From contig JAHHIA010000003.1 of the NCBI GenBank assembly GCA_019359045.1, forward strand, positions 496,001-560,000: a DNA stretch of 64,000 nt. The letters run 5' to 3'. A program made the position numbers and the translations under genes. Shown piece after piece: positions 44,347-51,873 of the stretch. How positions within the stretch are numbered: the first letter of the stretch is position 1; every line of letters starts with the position of its first letter. Origin of the DNA: Scytolyngbya sp. HA4215-MV1 (GTDB lineage Bacteria; Cyanobacteriota; Cyanobacteriia; Leptolyngbyales; Leptolyngbyaceae). The notes beneath the pieces were generated by a model, which saw nothing but the letters and a program-made list of their open reading frames with translations, made no database searches and was not told the DNA's origin.

Positions 44347-44853
44347 CTATCCCCGGATCGCCCGAACTAGCCAATAAACTACCGTCACACTTAAAGCTGC
44401 GATCGCGATCGTCAGAATCAGAAAGCCAACCAGCAACAGAATAATAAAACCCTTATCGACTTTACGAGCTGGTGGCAGTTTTTCAGCCGGAGGCAGATTC
44501 AAATGAGATTCGATTAATTTGTAATTTCTCAAGTTTGCTTTGAAGCCAAAATCGAACATATCCCCCAGTGCGGGAACCGATCCGACAGCAGTATCCAGCA
44601 ACAAATTGCCAACCATACGCAACAAGCTTTCACGGGGAATTCCCAGTCTTGTTGCTTCAAATACGATATACACGGCGAGTACATTGCTTAATACGTCGCC
44701 AGCACCGGGCAGCAAACCCAGAATGGGATCGATGCCAAAGCGCAGCCTGGTGCCGGGTATCGGGATGGAGTTATCTAACAGATAGGTCAGGGCACGGAGC
44801 CGTTTGACGGCAGGAGCAGAGTGGGACTGGGGAGGTTCAACAGGGTGCTGCAT
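44347..44853 (-). CDS. DUF4112 family membrane protein
   Basis: 168 residues. The DUF4112 core is clear: LLDNSIPIPGTRLRFGIDPILGLLPGAGDVLSNVLAVYIVFEA, in blocks, then DTAVGSVPALGDMFDFGFKANLRNYKL. The C-terminal part has one long hydrophobic helix (about 138-165). The family is widespread and has no known function. Upstream on the same strand is the CocE-type hydrolase gene, 41 bases away, so it may belong to the same transcript. Confidence 0.85.
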   Translation of the reverse strand: MQHPVEPPQSHSAPAVKRLRALTYLLDNSIPIPGTRLRFGIDPILGLLPGAGDVLSNVLAVYIVFEATRLGIPRESLLRMVGNLLLDTAVGSVPALGDMFDFGFKANLRNYKLIESHLNLPPAEKLPPARKVDKGFIILLLVGFLILTIAIAALSVTVVYWLVRAIRG

Positions 44854-44894
44854 GATCCTGACGGAATGGAGGATGCTAAGACGCAGAATCCAGC

Positions 44895-46604
44895 TTACAC
44901 CAGTGGCAGCAAAACATGTGAAGCAGTTGTCTCGCCCGTGGCGATCGTCACCGTGATGATTTGCAGATCCATCAGATGAGTTTCCCCCGACGGCGTGCCC
45001 TTGCCCTCATTGACAGGATATGCTGGAAAGCAGGCAGCACTGAGGCTCAGGCGCAGCGCACTGCCCTGGGGAAGGCAGATGCAGGTGGGTTGGAGTTGGA
45101 TGGATAAAGGAGCAGTGAATTGACCGGGGTTGACCCGCATATAGCCCTGAGTGAAGTTGAATACACTGCCATTGGGTTTAACTTCGGACAATACTGCGCA
45201 CAGGTCAAAGCTCGGAGTATCAGCAGCGCAGAAAATTTCAGCTTTCACCTTTCCGGCAAGATGCAGATCTGCTGTCAGGGGTGCGGATGTGTAGGTAGCA
45301 ATGTCGGTGCGGCAGTCCAGACTGGCACGATCGAAGGCACCAGCGGGAATTGTTGCGTGTCCGCCCAGTGCCGGGACAGGACGCCAGGGATCGTGGACGA
45401 TATGATCAGGAGGCGTGAAGCGGTGAAGCGGTGAAGTGGCGAGGGGTTGAGAAGAGAGTCTGCCATCAGTTTCGTCGAGGCTGGCGAGTCCGGTGCTGGT
45501 GAGGAAGTAGGGCGTTGGTTTTGGGTCGGGAAACTGATCAAAGTTCCGCCATTGATTGGTCCCCATCTCGAACAAACGGACAAGGGGTTCATGGTGTAAC
45601 CCAGTGTCGAGACCTTTGAGAAAATGGTCAAACCAGCGAATTTGCGCCCGATCGCAGGGACTAATGGCGGCAGTGCCATAGTCGATCTCGCCCACCTTCC
45701 GCCCCCAAGGCAAATGCGCCCAGGGTCCCACAATCAACTGTTGCAGTGCTTGACTCCGAGCCACCTGATCCTGATACAGATGCAAGGTTCCTCGCAGATA
45801 AGGATCGAACCAACCGCCAATGTGCAACATGGGTAGCGCCAGCAATGATTGGGTTGCCTCCCGAGTCCCAATTCCTGACTCCTGACTCCCGACTTCTAAC
45901 TCCTGAAAATAAGTCTTCGGCGACAGCTTGTCCCAATACGCTCCCGGTTGCCAGTGATCCAACCAGGCATGATAGAACGAGTCGGGATCAAGACTTTTTA
46001 GCAATCCCGATCGCGTCGGTACGGGATCGCAGAGGGGCAATTTTTTTGCCGCAGTCGAGAGCATATGATGCGCGGTGGCATCGCCTTTCAACCGGGCTGT
46101 TTCAGCCGCCAGTTGAATTGCCCAACCCAGATTTGCCTGGAGGCAAAAGGCTCCCCCCTCATACGCCCAGTCGGTATACAGGTCATAGCCCAGCATGGCG
46201 GGACAGATCGCCTTGAGCGCAGCAGGTTGGGCGATCGCGGCATACAACTGGGTCATGCCCTGGTAAGAAAAGCCATACATGCCTACATCGCCTGTGCTAC
46301 TGGGTAAATTAGCTGCCCATTGCACCGCATCAAAACCATCGGCAATTTCGTGGGTAAATAAGCTAAACTCCCCTGCAGAAGTGCCCCGTCCGCGCACATC
46401 TTGAATCACCACAATGTAGCCATGAGCGGCATACCAGGCAGGATGGGCATAGACCACGGTGGAGGCGATCGTCCGTCCATAGGGTTGCCGCATTAGCAGT
46501 ACTGGAAATGATCCCGGCGCATCGGGATAATAGACATCCGAATCCAGACGTACCCCATCCCGGGTTTGCATGGATAGGAGTTGCTTAGGACGAACCGCTA
46601 GCAT
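44895..46604 (-). CDS. CocE/NonD-family serine hydrolase
   Basis: 569 residues of the Xaa-Pro dipeptidyl-peptidase/cocaine-esterase family. The N-terminal hydrolase part has MRQPYGRT, QDVRGRGTSAGEF and the nucleophile elbow GFSYQGMTQ (Ser113); the C-terminal jelly-roll domain has DPWRPVPALGGH. The substrate may be an ester, an amide or a peptide. Its start overlaps the cupin gene by seven bases, so it is translationally coupled behind the cysteine hydrolase and cupin. An in-frame heptamer repeat at 45863-45904 adds a QESGIGTRE-like insert. Confidence 0.92.
   Translation of the reverse strand: MLAVRPKQLLSMQTRDGVRLDSDVYYPDAPGSFPVLLMRQPYGRTIASTVVYAHPAWYAAHGYIVVIQDVRGRGTSAGEFSLFTHEIADGFDAVQWAANLPSSTGDVGMYGFSYQGMTQLYAAIAQPAALKAICPAMLGYDLYTDWAYEGGAFCLQANLGWAIQLAAETARLKGDATAHHMLSTAAKKLPLCDPVPTRSGLLKSLDPDSFYHAWLDHWQPGAYWDKLSPKTYFQELEVGSQESGIGTREATQSLLALPMLHIGGWFDPYLRGTLHLYQDQVARSQALQQLIVGPWAHLPWGRKVGEIDYGTAAISPCDRAQIRWFDHFLKGLDTGLHHEPLVRLFEMGTNQWRNFDQFPDPKPTPYFLTSTGLASLDETDGRLSSQPLATSPLHRFTPPDHIVHDPWRPVPALGGHATIPAGAFDRASLDCRTDIATYTSAPLTADLHLAGKVKAEIFCAADTPSFDLCAVLSEVKPNGSVFNFTQGYMRVNPGQFTAPLSIQLQPTCICLPQGSALRLSLSAACFPAYPVNEGKGTPSGETHLMDLQIITVTIATGETTASHVLLPLV
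45415..45438. repeat. Octamer repeat GTGAAGCG, three units, inside the CocE gene
   Basis: GTGAAGCG, GTGAAGCG and GTGAAGTG in tandem, all within the coding sequence. Twenty-four bases keep the frame. Confidence 0.45.
45863..45904. repeat. Heptamer repeat (GACTCCT type), six units, inside the CocE gene
   Basis: Six tandem heptamers: GAGTCCC, AATTCCT, GACTCCT, GACTCCC, GACTTCT and AACTCCT. Such repeats normally lie between genes in cyanobacteria. Here 42 bases equal 14 codons, so the reading frame is kept. Confidence 0.6.
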
Positions 46605-47053
46605 AGAACCGGCAGCGGCGCACGGCGTAGCACCGACAGATCTTCCTCATCCAACTCGACCGGCGTCCCACTGCGAATCAGTTCGGCAAAGTCTTCATTG
46701 GGTACCATGATGCAGAGCGCATAGAGACGCCCAGTCCCTATATTGGCAATTTCATGAATTCCCGTCGGAGGCACTAGAATACTATCGCCTGCCTGAATGG
46801 GAACTGTTTTGCCATCACAGGTGGCGATCCCTTCCCCTTTCAGGACAAAAAACATTTCCACAGCCATTTGATGGCGATTGGGAGGCGTTTTGCCGCCAGG
46901 GTCAAAAATCTCCACACAAAAGGTCAGCGACATATTGGCAATCACCGGGTCAAAGACGATCGCTAAGCGATTCGTGTCATTGGGACTGATTCGATAAGCC
47001 TGGTAGTCCTTCGGAGACTTCACCACAGGAATAACGCAGCGATTTGAGTCCAT
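46598..47053 (-). CDS. Cupin-domain protein
   Basis: 151 residues, one cupin barrel. Motif 1 resembles G(x)5HxH(x)3E: GGKTPPNRHQMAVEMFFVLKGEG. Motif 2 is AGDSILVPPTGIHEIANIGTG. One usual histidine of motif 1 is replaced (NRHQMAVE), so metal binding may involve His, Glu and the later His. It could be an isomerase, dioxygenase or small-molecule sensor. It lies between the cysteine hydrolase and CocE-type hydrolase genes and overlaps the latter by seven bases. Confidence 0.85.
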   Translation of the reverse strand: MDSNRCVIPVVKSPKDYQAYRISPNDTNRLAIVFDPVIANMSLTFCVEIFDPGGKTPPNRHQMAVEMFFVLKGEGIATCDGKTVPIQAGDSILVPPTGIHEIANIGTGRLYALCIMVPNEDFAELIRSGTPVELDEEDLSVLRRAPLPVLC

Positions 47054-47223
47054 GTTGTTAGGGGGTAAGTGGCTCGGGATCAGATATCAGTTGTCTCTTC
47101 GTTCCGATGCTCTGTTTGGCAACACCCATAGAAGGCTCTGCCTCAAGCTCTGGTGGGTATTTCTCACTTTTGTGCCCTGACTGGAGTGAATGACTCTGTC
47201 TGGTAATCTAGCCAAGTGCCAGG

Positions 47224-47994
47224 TCATCCTGAGATCCCCGCCAATATTGCCTGCGAATCCGTCACAAACCCGAAACATTGTTTAACGTTATATAAGGTGG
47301 CTAGCCAGCAATAGTCAGGAGAAGTGGTCGCGGTGCAGTCCTGGACAAGAACACAGTCATAACCCAAAAAATTGGCATCTTGCAACGTTGCCATAACGCA
47401 CTGATCGGCATTGACTCCCGCAAATAATAGGGTGGTGCGTCCTAAATTTCGCAGAATGCTGTCCAGGGGGGTATCCCAGAAACCGCTCATCCGGTACTTA
47501 TCGACATGAATATCTTCTGGCTTTGGGTCCAGCTCATCGACGACGGCTGCCGCCCAACTGTTTTTTGTCAGCACGGGGGCACCATTGGTAGGCAGCGGAT
47601 CGTTTAACCCGACTCCCACACCAGTGGGGTTATAGACATGGCGGACTGCTGCACTGATGTTGAGCAAGTCGGGACGATTGCCCCAGTTAACCCAGAGGAT
47701 GGGGACGTTGACCGAACGCAACTTTGGCAAGAATCTCTGAAGCGGCGCGATCGGCGTTCTGGCTGGACCGACATCTACCCCAATATGCGCCAACCAACCA
47801 TCCGGATGACAGAAATCATTCTGCATATCGATCACCAGCATTGCGGTTTTTGCCAGATCCAGGCGCAGAATTTTGGTCTCAGTTTTGAGTGCGATCGGGT
47901 GGGGGGCTAGGGATGGACGGGTGATATCTGCTGTTTCCGCATCCACCGTCCAGGCATTGGGAGGCGTTCCCAGCGTTTTTAGCGCTCGATTCAT
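47224..47994 (-). CDS. Isochorismatase-like cysteine hydrolase
   Basis: 256 residues from the ATG at 47994, which has AAGG upstream; the frame is open to 48021. The Asp-Lys-Cys triad is visible: LVIDMQNDF (Asp56), the Lys in VDKYRMSGFWDT, and the Cys in GVNADQCVMATLQDA. The family includes nicotinamidases, N-carbamoylsarcosine amidases, ureidoacrylate amidases and biuret hydrolases. It starts a short operon with a cupin and a CocE/NonD hydrolase and may open an amide or carbamoyl bond in a catabolic path; that is inference. Confidence 0.9.
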   Translation of the reverse strand: MNRALKTLGTPPNAWTVDAETADITRPSLAPHPIALKTETKILRLDLAKTAMLVIDMQNDFCHPDGWLAHIGVDVGPARTPIAPLQRFLPKLRSVNVPILWVNWGNRPDLLNISAAVRHVYNPTGVGVGLNDPLPTNGAPVLTKNSWAAAVVDELDPKPEDIHVDKYRMSGFWDTPLDSILRNLGRTTLLFAGVNADQCVMATLQDANFLGYDCVLVQDCTATTSPDYCWLATLYNVKQCFGFVTDSQAILAGISG

Positions 47995-48210
47995 AACCCT
48001 TAGAAATCGTCCTGATTGCAATGAACAGTCTGCATTGGACGCGATCGTCCCTGCACTTTCTATAATCCCAATCTGCTGGGATTACCAGAAGATTTAATCG
48101 AAAGTAAAGATTTTCCGGGAAATCTTTTATAGGGGAATTGCCAACAGGACGATTTCCGTTACCAGTGTTACAAAAAATCAGTTCAAAGTCCCAACGTCTG
48201 TTTAACGGGA

Positions 48211-48585
48211 TCACTCAGAATCTGATTCCTTAGAGTTTTGTTGTCCAGATTCTCGCTTGCCACACAAAAAGCCTAATATACCCGTGGCGATCGCGCTAAT
48301 ATTTGTCCTTGCCCAATTTTTGTCTTCCTGAGTTGTATTGGGACCTGGATTAAAAATTGGGAAAGTTAATGCGAAAACAATGACACTCAATATTATGCTA
48401 GTCATTCCATAAATTGAGAGTGCTTTGATAACATCTTCCCAACCTTGAAACTTTTCTCTAATTTCCCCTTCTGTCTTACTGGAGTTGCTGAGCAACAAAA
48501 AAGTTTTTCTTTGTTCTGGCAAAATTGTTTCGACTCGGTAGTAAGTAGAGCGGTCGCTGAGATCGATGAAGCGAGAAACGGTCAT
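48211..48585 (-). CDS. Small membrane protein of an unknown two-gene unit
   Basis: 124 residues. A polar start (about 1-50: FIDLSDRSTYYRVETILPEQ) is followed by two hydrophobic helices (about 56-76 and 92-110) and a polar, acidic tail (GQQNSKESDSE). I recognise no family. The gene begins three bases behind the stop of the gene at 48589-49092, so both are surely one transcript, and the products probably work together. Confidence 0.65.
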   Translation of the reverse strand: MTVSRFIDLSDRSTYYRVETILPEQRKTFLLLSNSSKTEGEIREKFQGWEDVIKALSIYGMTSIILSVIVFALTFPIFNPGPNTTQEDKNWARTNISAIATGILGFLCGKRESGQQNSKESDSE

Positions 48586-48588
48586 TGA

Positions 48589-49092
48589 TTAAATTCCTCT
48601 GATTTCAATTTCTAGGTCTTGATCTTCGCCCACAATTCCTATCTTTTTGCCCTGGCTAGTGGCATGGCTGGCAATATGCAGTAAAGAAATTGCTCGGGCA
48701 GCAACTTCACTGGGTTCTACCTGCATTTTTTGAGCTAACTGCTCAATGACCTGGCGCGCGATCGGAAAATTCTCGATCGGCACATACAGTTGCTTCACTT
48801 CAGAATTGGCATTTCTGACTTCTAGAAAACCGCCCTCCACTTCAGCCAAAATTGTATTTTTACCATATGTCACTAGACTAGGAATGGAGACGGCTTCTGT
48901 TGCCAAGTCCTTTGCTTTAGGGGAATTCAGAGTCTTCAGAATTTCACAAAGATGCTCAAATTCATTTTTCTGTTTTGCAAATTCCCAATCTTCAGCCTGA
49001 ATTTGTGTCTTGATATAGACCAGAAACTCTTCCAGAAATGCTCGAAATACCGGATCAGAAGCCATCTCTTCCAAGGAGATAGGGGTCGTCAT
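48589..49092 (-). CDS. Unknown protein, first of a two-gene unit
   Basis: 167 residues, soluble. The N-terminal 60 residues are helical and acidic (EEMASDPVFRAFLEEFLVYIKTQIQ). A short strand region follows (LVTYGKNTILAEVEGGFLEVRN), then a helical part ending in DLEIEIRGI (IARQVIEQLAQKMQVEPSEVAARAISLLHIA). No signal peptide or membrane helix. I recognise no family. It is directly followed by a two-helix membrane protein. It could be a cytosolic partner of that protein, but nothing decides this. Confidence 0.65.
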   Translation of the reverse strand: MTTPISLEEMASDPVFRAFLEEFLVYIKTQIQAEDWEFAKQKNEFEHLCEILKTLNSPKAKDLATEAVSIPSLVTYGKNTILAEVEGGFLEVRNANSEVKQLYVPIENFPIARQVIEQLAQKMQVEPSEVAARAISLLHIASHATSQGKKIGIVGEDQDLEIEIRGI

Positions 49093-49458
49093 TTGGTGTG
49101 TCCTTTACTGAATGATTGAAAGTGGCAAATCAGCGATCGAAGCGTTTGCTGACGAGTCAGATATAAAGGTTTTCAATCACCTTGAATCTGCCCTTTCACT
49201 GCAATGCGCTACATTCAATCTACTGTCCGCTTGTTTAAATCGCCCATATAGAAAAGCTCAGGCTTTTACTTTTACAGATCAGGAAAGTTCAGATTTATTC
49301 AGATACCAAATAGAGGAATCGGCGACAGGACGAAGGCTCAGCAGCAGGATGGATGATGTGAACGTTAATTCTGCGTCTCTTCAGGTTCCGCTTCTAAAAG
49401 CGAAAGCACGGGACAGAGAACGTTAAGATATTTAAAGAACCGTTCTTCACCTAATCTC
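49093..49458. other. Divergent intergenic region, 366 bp
   Basis: It lies between the unknown two-gene unit (minus) and the ABC ATPase gene (plus) and should hold both promoters. A plus-strand frame (49112-49426) is open, but it has a poor start context and a composition unlike a real protein. Confidence 0.4.
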
Positions 49459-50310
49459 ATGTCTGTTGCTGTTTCGCTCCACAACGTCTACAAAACCTAC
49501 AATAAAGTCCCCGTGGTCAACGACCTTTCCTTTGAAATCCAGCGGGGGGAGATGTTTGGTTTGCTGGGTCCCAATGGAGCCGGAAAGTCCACCACCATCC
49601 GGATGTTGACTACGCTGACTCAGCCTTCGCAAGGGCAGATCCAGGTGGCAGGGTATGATGTGGTGCAGCAACGATCGCAGGTCAAACGCCAGATTGGAGT
49701 GGTTTTGCAGCCAACCAGCGTAGACAACGATTTGACAGTTTGGGAAAACCTGGAGTTTCATGGGCGGTTGCACCACATCCCCAACCCCCAGCGCCAACAA
49801 GAGATCGATCGCTGGTTAGAGTATGTGGAGTTGATCAATCGCCGCAACGACCTGGTCAAAACCCTCTCTGGAGGGATGAAGCGACGGTTGCAAATCGCGC
49901 GCGCCCTATTACACAGACCGGAAATGCTTTTTCTGGATGAGCCAACGGTGGGGCTTGATCCGCAAACTCGGCGTCGTCTTTGGGAAATCATTCTCGACCT
50001 GAACAAGCAAGGCATCACCATGTTGCTGACGACGCATTATATGGAAGAAGTGGAATTTCTCTGCGATCGCATCGGCATCTTGGACAGTGGCAAACTGATT
50101 GCTCTGGGGACTCTGCCAGAACTGCGCCAGCAATACGGCGAAGGATTGGTGATGAAGCAAGTTGATGAACGTTGGGATTACAAATTTTTTCCGACTTTGG
50201 CAGATGCCAATCTCTACCTGGATCAACAGCCCGACAAAACTGGCATGATGGTGCGTCCTTCTAATCTGGAAGATATTTTTGTGGAATTGACGGGAAGAAA
50301 TTTGGATTAG
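49459..50310 (+). CDS. ABC transporter ATP-binding protein, DrrA-like
   Basis: 283 residues, one nucleotide-binding domain. Walker A is GPNGAGKST (about 37-45), the Q-loop is VLQPTSVDN, the signature is TLSGGMKRRLQIARALLHRP, Walker B is EMLFLDEPTVGLDPQ, and the switch His lies in LLTTHYMEE. The C-terminal extension (SNLEDIFVELTGRNLD) is typical of exporters of the DrrA/CcmA type for drugs, lipids or polysaccharides. No permease gene stands next to it, so its membrane half is elsewhere. Confidence 0.92.
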   Translation: MSVAVSLHNVYKTYNKVPVVNDLSFEIQRGEMFGLLGPNGAGKSTTIRMLTTLTQPSQGQIQVAGYDVVQQRSQVKRQIGVVLQPTSVDNDLTVWENLEFHGRLHHIPNPQRQQEIDRWLEYVELINRRNDLVKTLSGGMKRRLQIARALLHRPEMLFLDEPTVGLDPQTRRRLWEIILDLNKQGITMLLTTHYMEEVEFLCDRIGILDSGKLIALGTLPELRQQYGEGLVMKQVDERWDYKFFPTLADANLYLDQQPDKTGMMVRPSNLEDIFVELTGRNLD

Positions 50311-50318
50311 GCATCAGA

Positions 50319-50353
50319 GATTTTGGATTTTGGATTGTAGATTGAAGATTGAT
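50319..50353. repeat. Heptamer repeat (GATTTTG type), five units
   Basis: GATTTTG, GATTTTG, GATTGTA, GATTGAA and GATTGAT in tandem between the ABC ATPase and scpB genes. Confidence 0.5.
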
Positions 50354-50398
50354 GCTTCAGTCTAAATCGACTTATGACCCTTTATCCTACCGTTGACC

Positions 50399-50929
50399 AT
50401 GTCTCGTCTTGCTGCCACGATCGAAGCCATTCTCTACCTCAAGGCACGTCCCGTCGCGATTGCCGAAATCGCTGAATGCGCGGCATGCGATCGCGAAGCT
50501 GCCGAAGAAGGACTCATGGAACTGATGGCAGAGTATGCCCATCGGGATAGCGCTCTAGAGGTGATCGAAACGCCTGATGGCTATAGCCTACAACTCCGGG
50601 AGGCGTTTCAGGATCTTGTGCAAAATCTGGTTCCCGCTGACTTGGGTGTGGGGGCGTTGCGAACCCTTGCTGCGATCGCCCTCAAAGGACCGATTAGCCA
50701 GATCGATCTGGTCAACTTACGTGGCTCCGGTGCCTATCAACATGTGCAGGAACTGGTGCAACTGGGGTTTGTACGGAAGCGTAAACAATCGGATGGGCGG
50801 TCTTCCTGGTTGCAGGTCACCGATAAGTTTCATCAATACTTCCAACTCAATCAACTCCCTCAGCCTTTTGATTTGCGATCGGTGAAGCCTGCCCCGGAAG
50901 CGGATGAAAACATGCTTGGAGCCTCATAA
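50399..50929 (+). CDS. scpB: SMC-Scp complex subunit ScpB
   Basis: 176 residues from the ATG at 50399; an in-frame TTG at 50393 is possible. ScpB has two winged-helix domains: IEAILYLKARPVAIAEIAEC near the start, and LGVGALRTLAAIALKGPISQIDLVNLRGSGAYQHVQELVQLGFVRKR in the second half. ScpB dimers bridge ScpA and SMC to organise the nucleoid and separate chromosomes. No scpA or smc is near, which is common in cyanobacteria. Confidence 0.92.
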   Translation: MSRLAATIEAILYLKARPVAIAEIAECAACDREAAEEGLMELMAEYAHRDSALEVIETPDGYSLQLREAFQDLVQNLVPADLGVGALRTLAAIALKGPISQIDLVNLRGSGAYQHVQELVQLGFVRKRKQSDGRSSWLQVTDKFHQYFQLNQLPQPFDLRSVKPAPEADENMLGAS

Positions 50930-51117
50930 AATCATAGGATTGATGGGGGTGTGGTTGGACGAGATCGAGAAGGCGACCACTGCGATTGAGGTGACATTGC
51001 CAACAGGCTTGGCTATCTCCTTCAGGAAAGGCTACGCTAACGAAGTCGAGCCTTGAGCCCTCGGATTTTTTGCCAGACTCAGCCGACTCGCTCAATCAAT
51101 CCAGTCACGAGAACGTT

Positions 51118-51738
51118 ATGATGAAACATCGTCAAGGGTTTGGGAAACTCGGTATTGCAGCGGCGGGTGCCCTGCTTTCTCTTTGCATTGGCTTACCTGC
51201 ATTGGCAACTCCTGCCAAAATCGTGGGTGCAGAACCCGGTTCCAGAGTCAATGTGCGGGAAAGTCCATCGACCAATGCGTCTTCTCCTCATTTTGGCTTG
51301 GTGGGCGATCGAGTCGAGATCTTAGATCAAACCACCGGTCGGGATGGCTACACCTGGTATTATGTCGAGTTCCCAGTATCAGGTGCTCGGGGCTGGGTAC
51401 GTGGCGACTTTATCCAGGTACTTGACTCATCCGTTCGTCCACCTAAACCTCCTGGCTCCGCTTGGTCGCATGTGTATCAATGCGAAGCGTACCAAATCAC
51501 CTTACGGGAGTACGCGCCTAAAGCTTTTTCCTACAGTTCCACCAGCGCCAGAGGCAACTTGAATCTGAAGAATGGTACTCGGCGCAATACGGGATACTCT
51601 TGGGTGTATTCCTTCCGAAATGGAGACACAGTTTACGAATTGGAGGATAGCTGGCCCCAAAATGGCTATCCGGGTTCTGCCAGTCTTTCGGTTCGTCGCA
51701 ACGGTACGCTGGTTTTAGACGAAGCTTGCGAGAAATAG
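51118..51738 (+). CDS. SH3-domain exported protein
   Basis: 206 residues from the ATG at 51118. A signal peptide (LGIAAAGALLSLCIGLPALAT) is followed by a bacterial SH3 domain (about 35-105: VGAEPGSRVNVRESPSTNASSPHFGLVGDRVEIL, in blocks, then WYYVEFPVSGARGWVRGDFI). A C-terminal part of about 85 residues (CEAYQITLREYAPKAFSY, TGYSWVYSFRNGDTVYELED) is of unknown fold. SH3b domains bind cell-wall peptides or metals. It stands alone. Confidence 0.85.
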   Translation: MMKHRQGFGKLGIAAAGALLSLCIGLPALATPAKIVGAEPGSRVNVRESPSTNASSPHFGLVGDRVEILDQTTGRDGYTWYYVEFPVSGARGWVRGDFIQVLDSSVRPPKPPGSAWSHVYQCEAYQITLREYAPKAFSYSSTSARGNLNLKNGTRRNTGYSWVYSFRNGDTVYELEDSWPQNGYPGSASLSVRRNGTLVLDEACEK

Positions 51739-51761
51739 TGAACCGGAGCCACGGCTGAACG

Positions 51762-51849
51762 GTGTTGCTGAATCGCAGTATGATTTTTGGCATTGCCGCT
51801 CATCCAAACGGGTTGAAATGAGGGGTTTCATCGCTGCATTTAGCAACAC
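51762..51849. repeat. 88-bp inverted repeat element with GTGTTGCT/AGCAACAC ends
   Basis: GTGTTGCTGAAT (51762-51773) pairs with ATTTAGCAACAC (51838-51849), 11 of 12 positions, the odd one being a G-T pair. The inner part has TGAAA/TTTCA arms. It lies behind the SH3 gene and 24 bases before the epimerase gene. It shares ends with the elements at 30104-30157 and 32480-32556. Confidence 0.5.
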
Positions 51850-51873
51850 TTATCCCATCTCATCGATTCGAGA

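Noticed and set aside
49112-49426. 104-residue plus-strand frame before the ABC ATPase gene
   Set aside because: No ribosome binding site, no family, and it fills the promoter space of two divergent genes.
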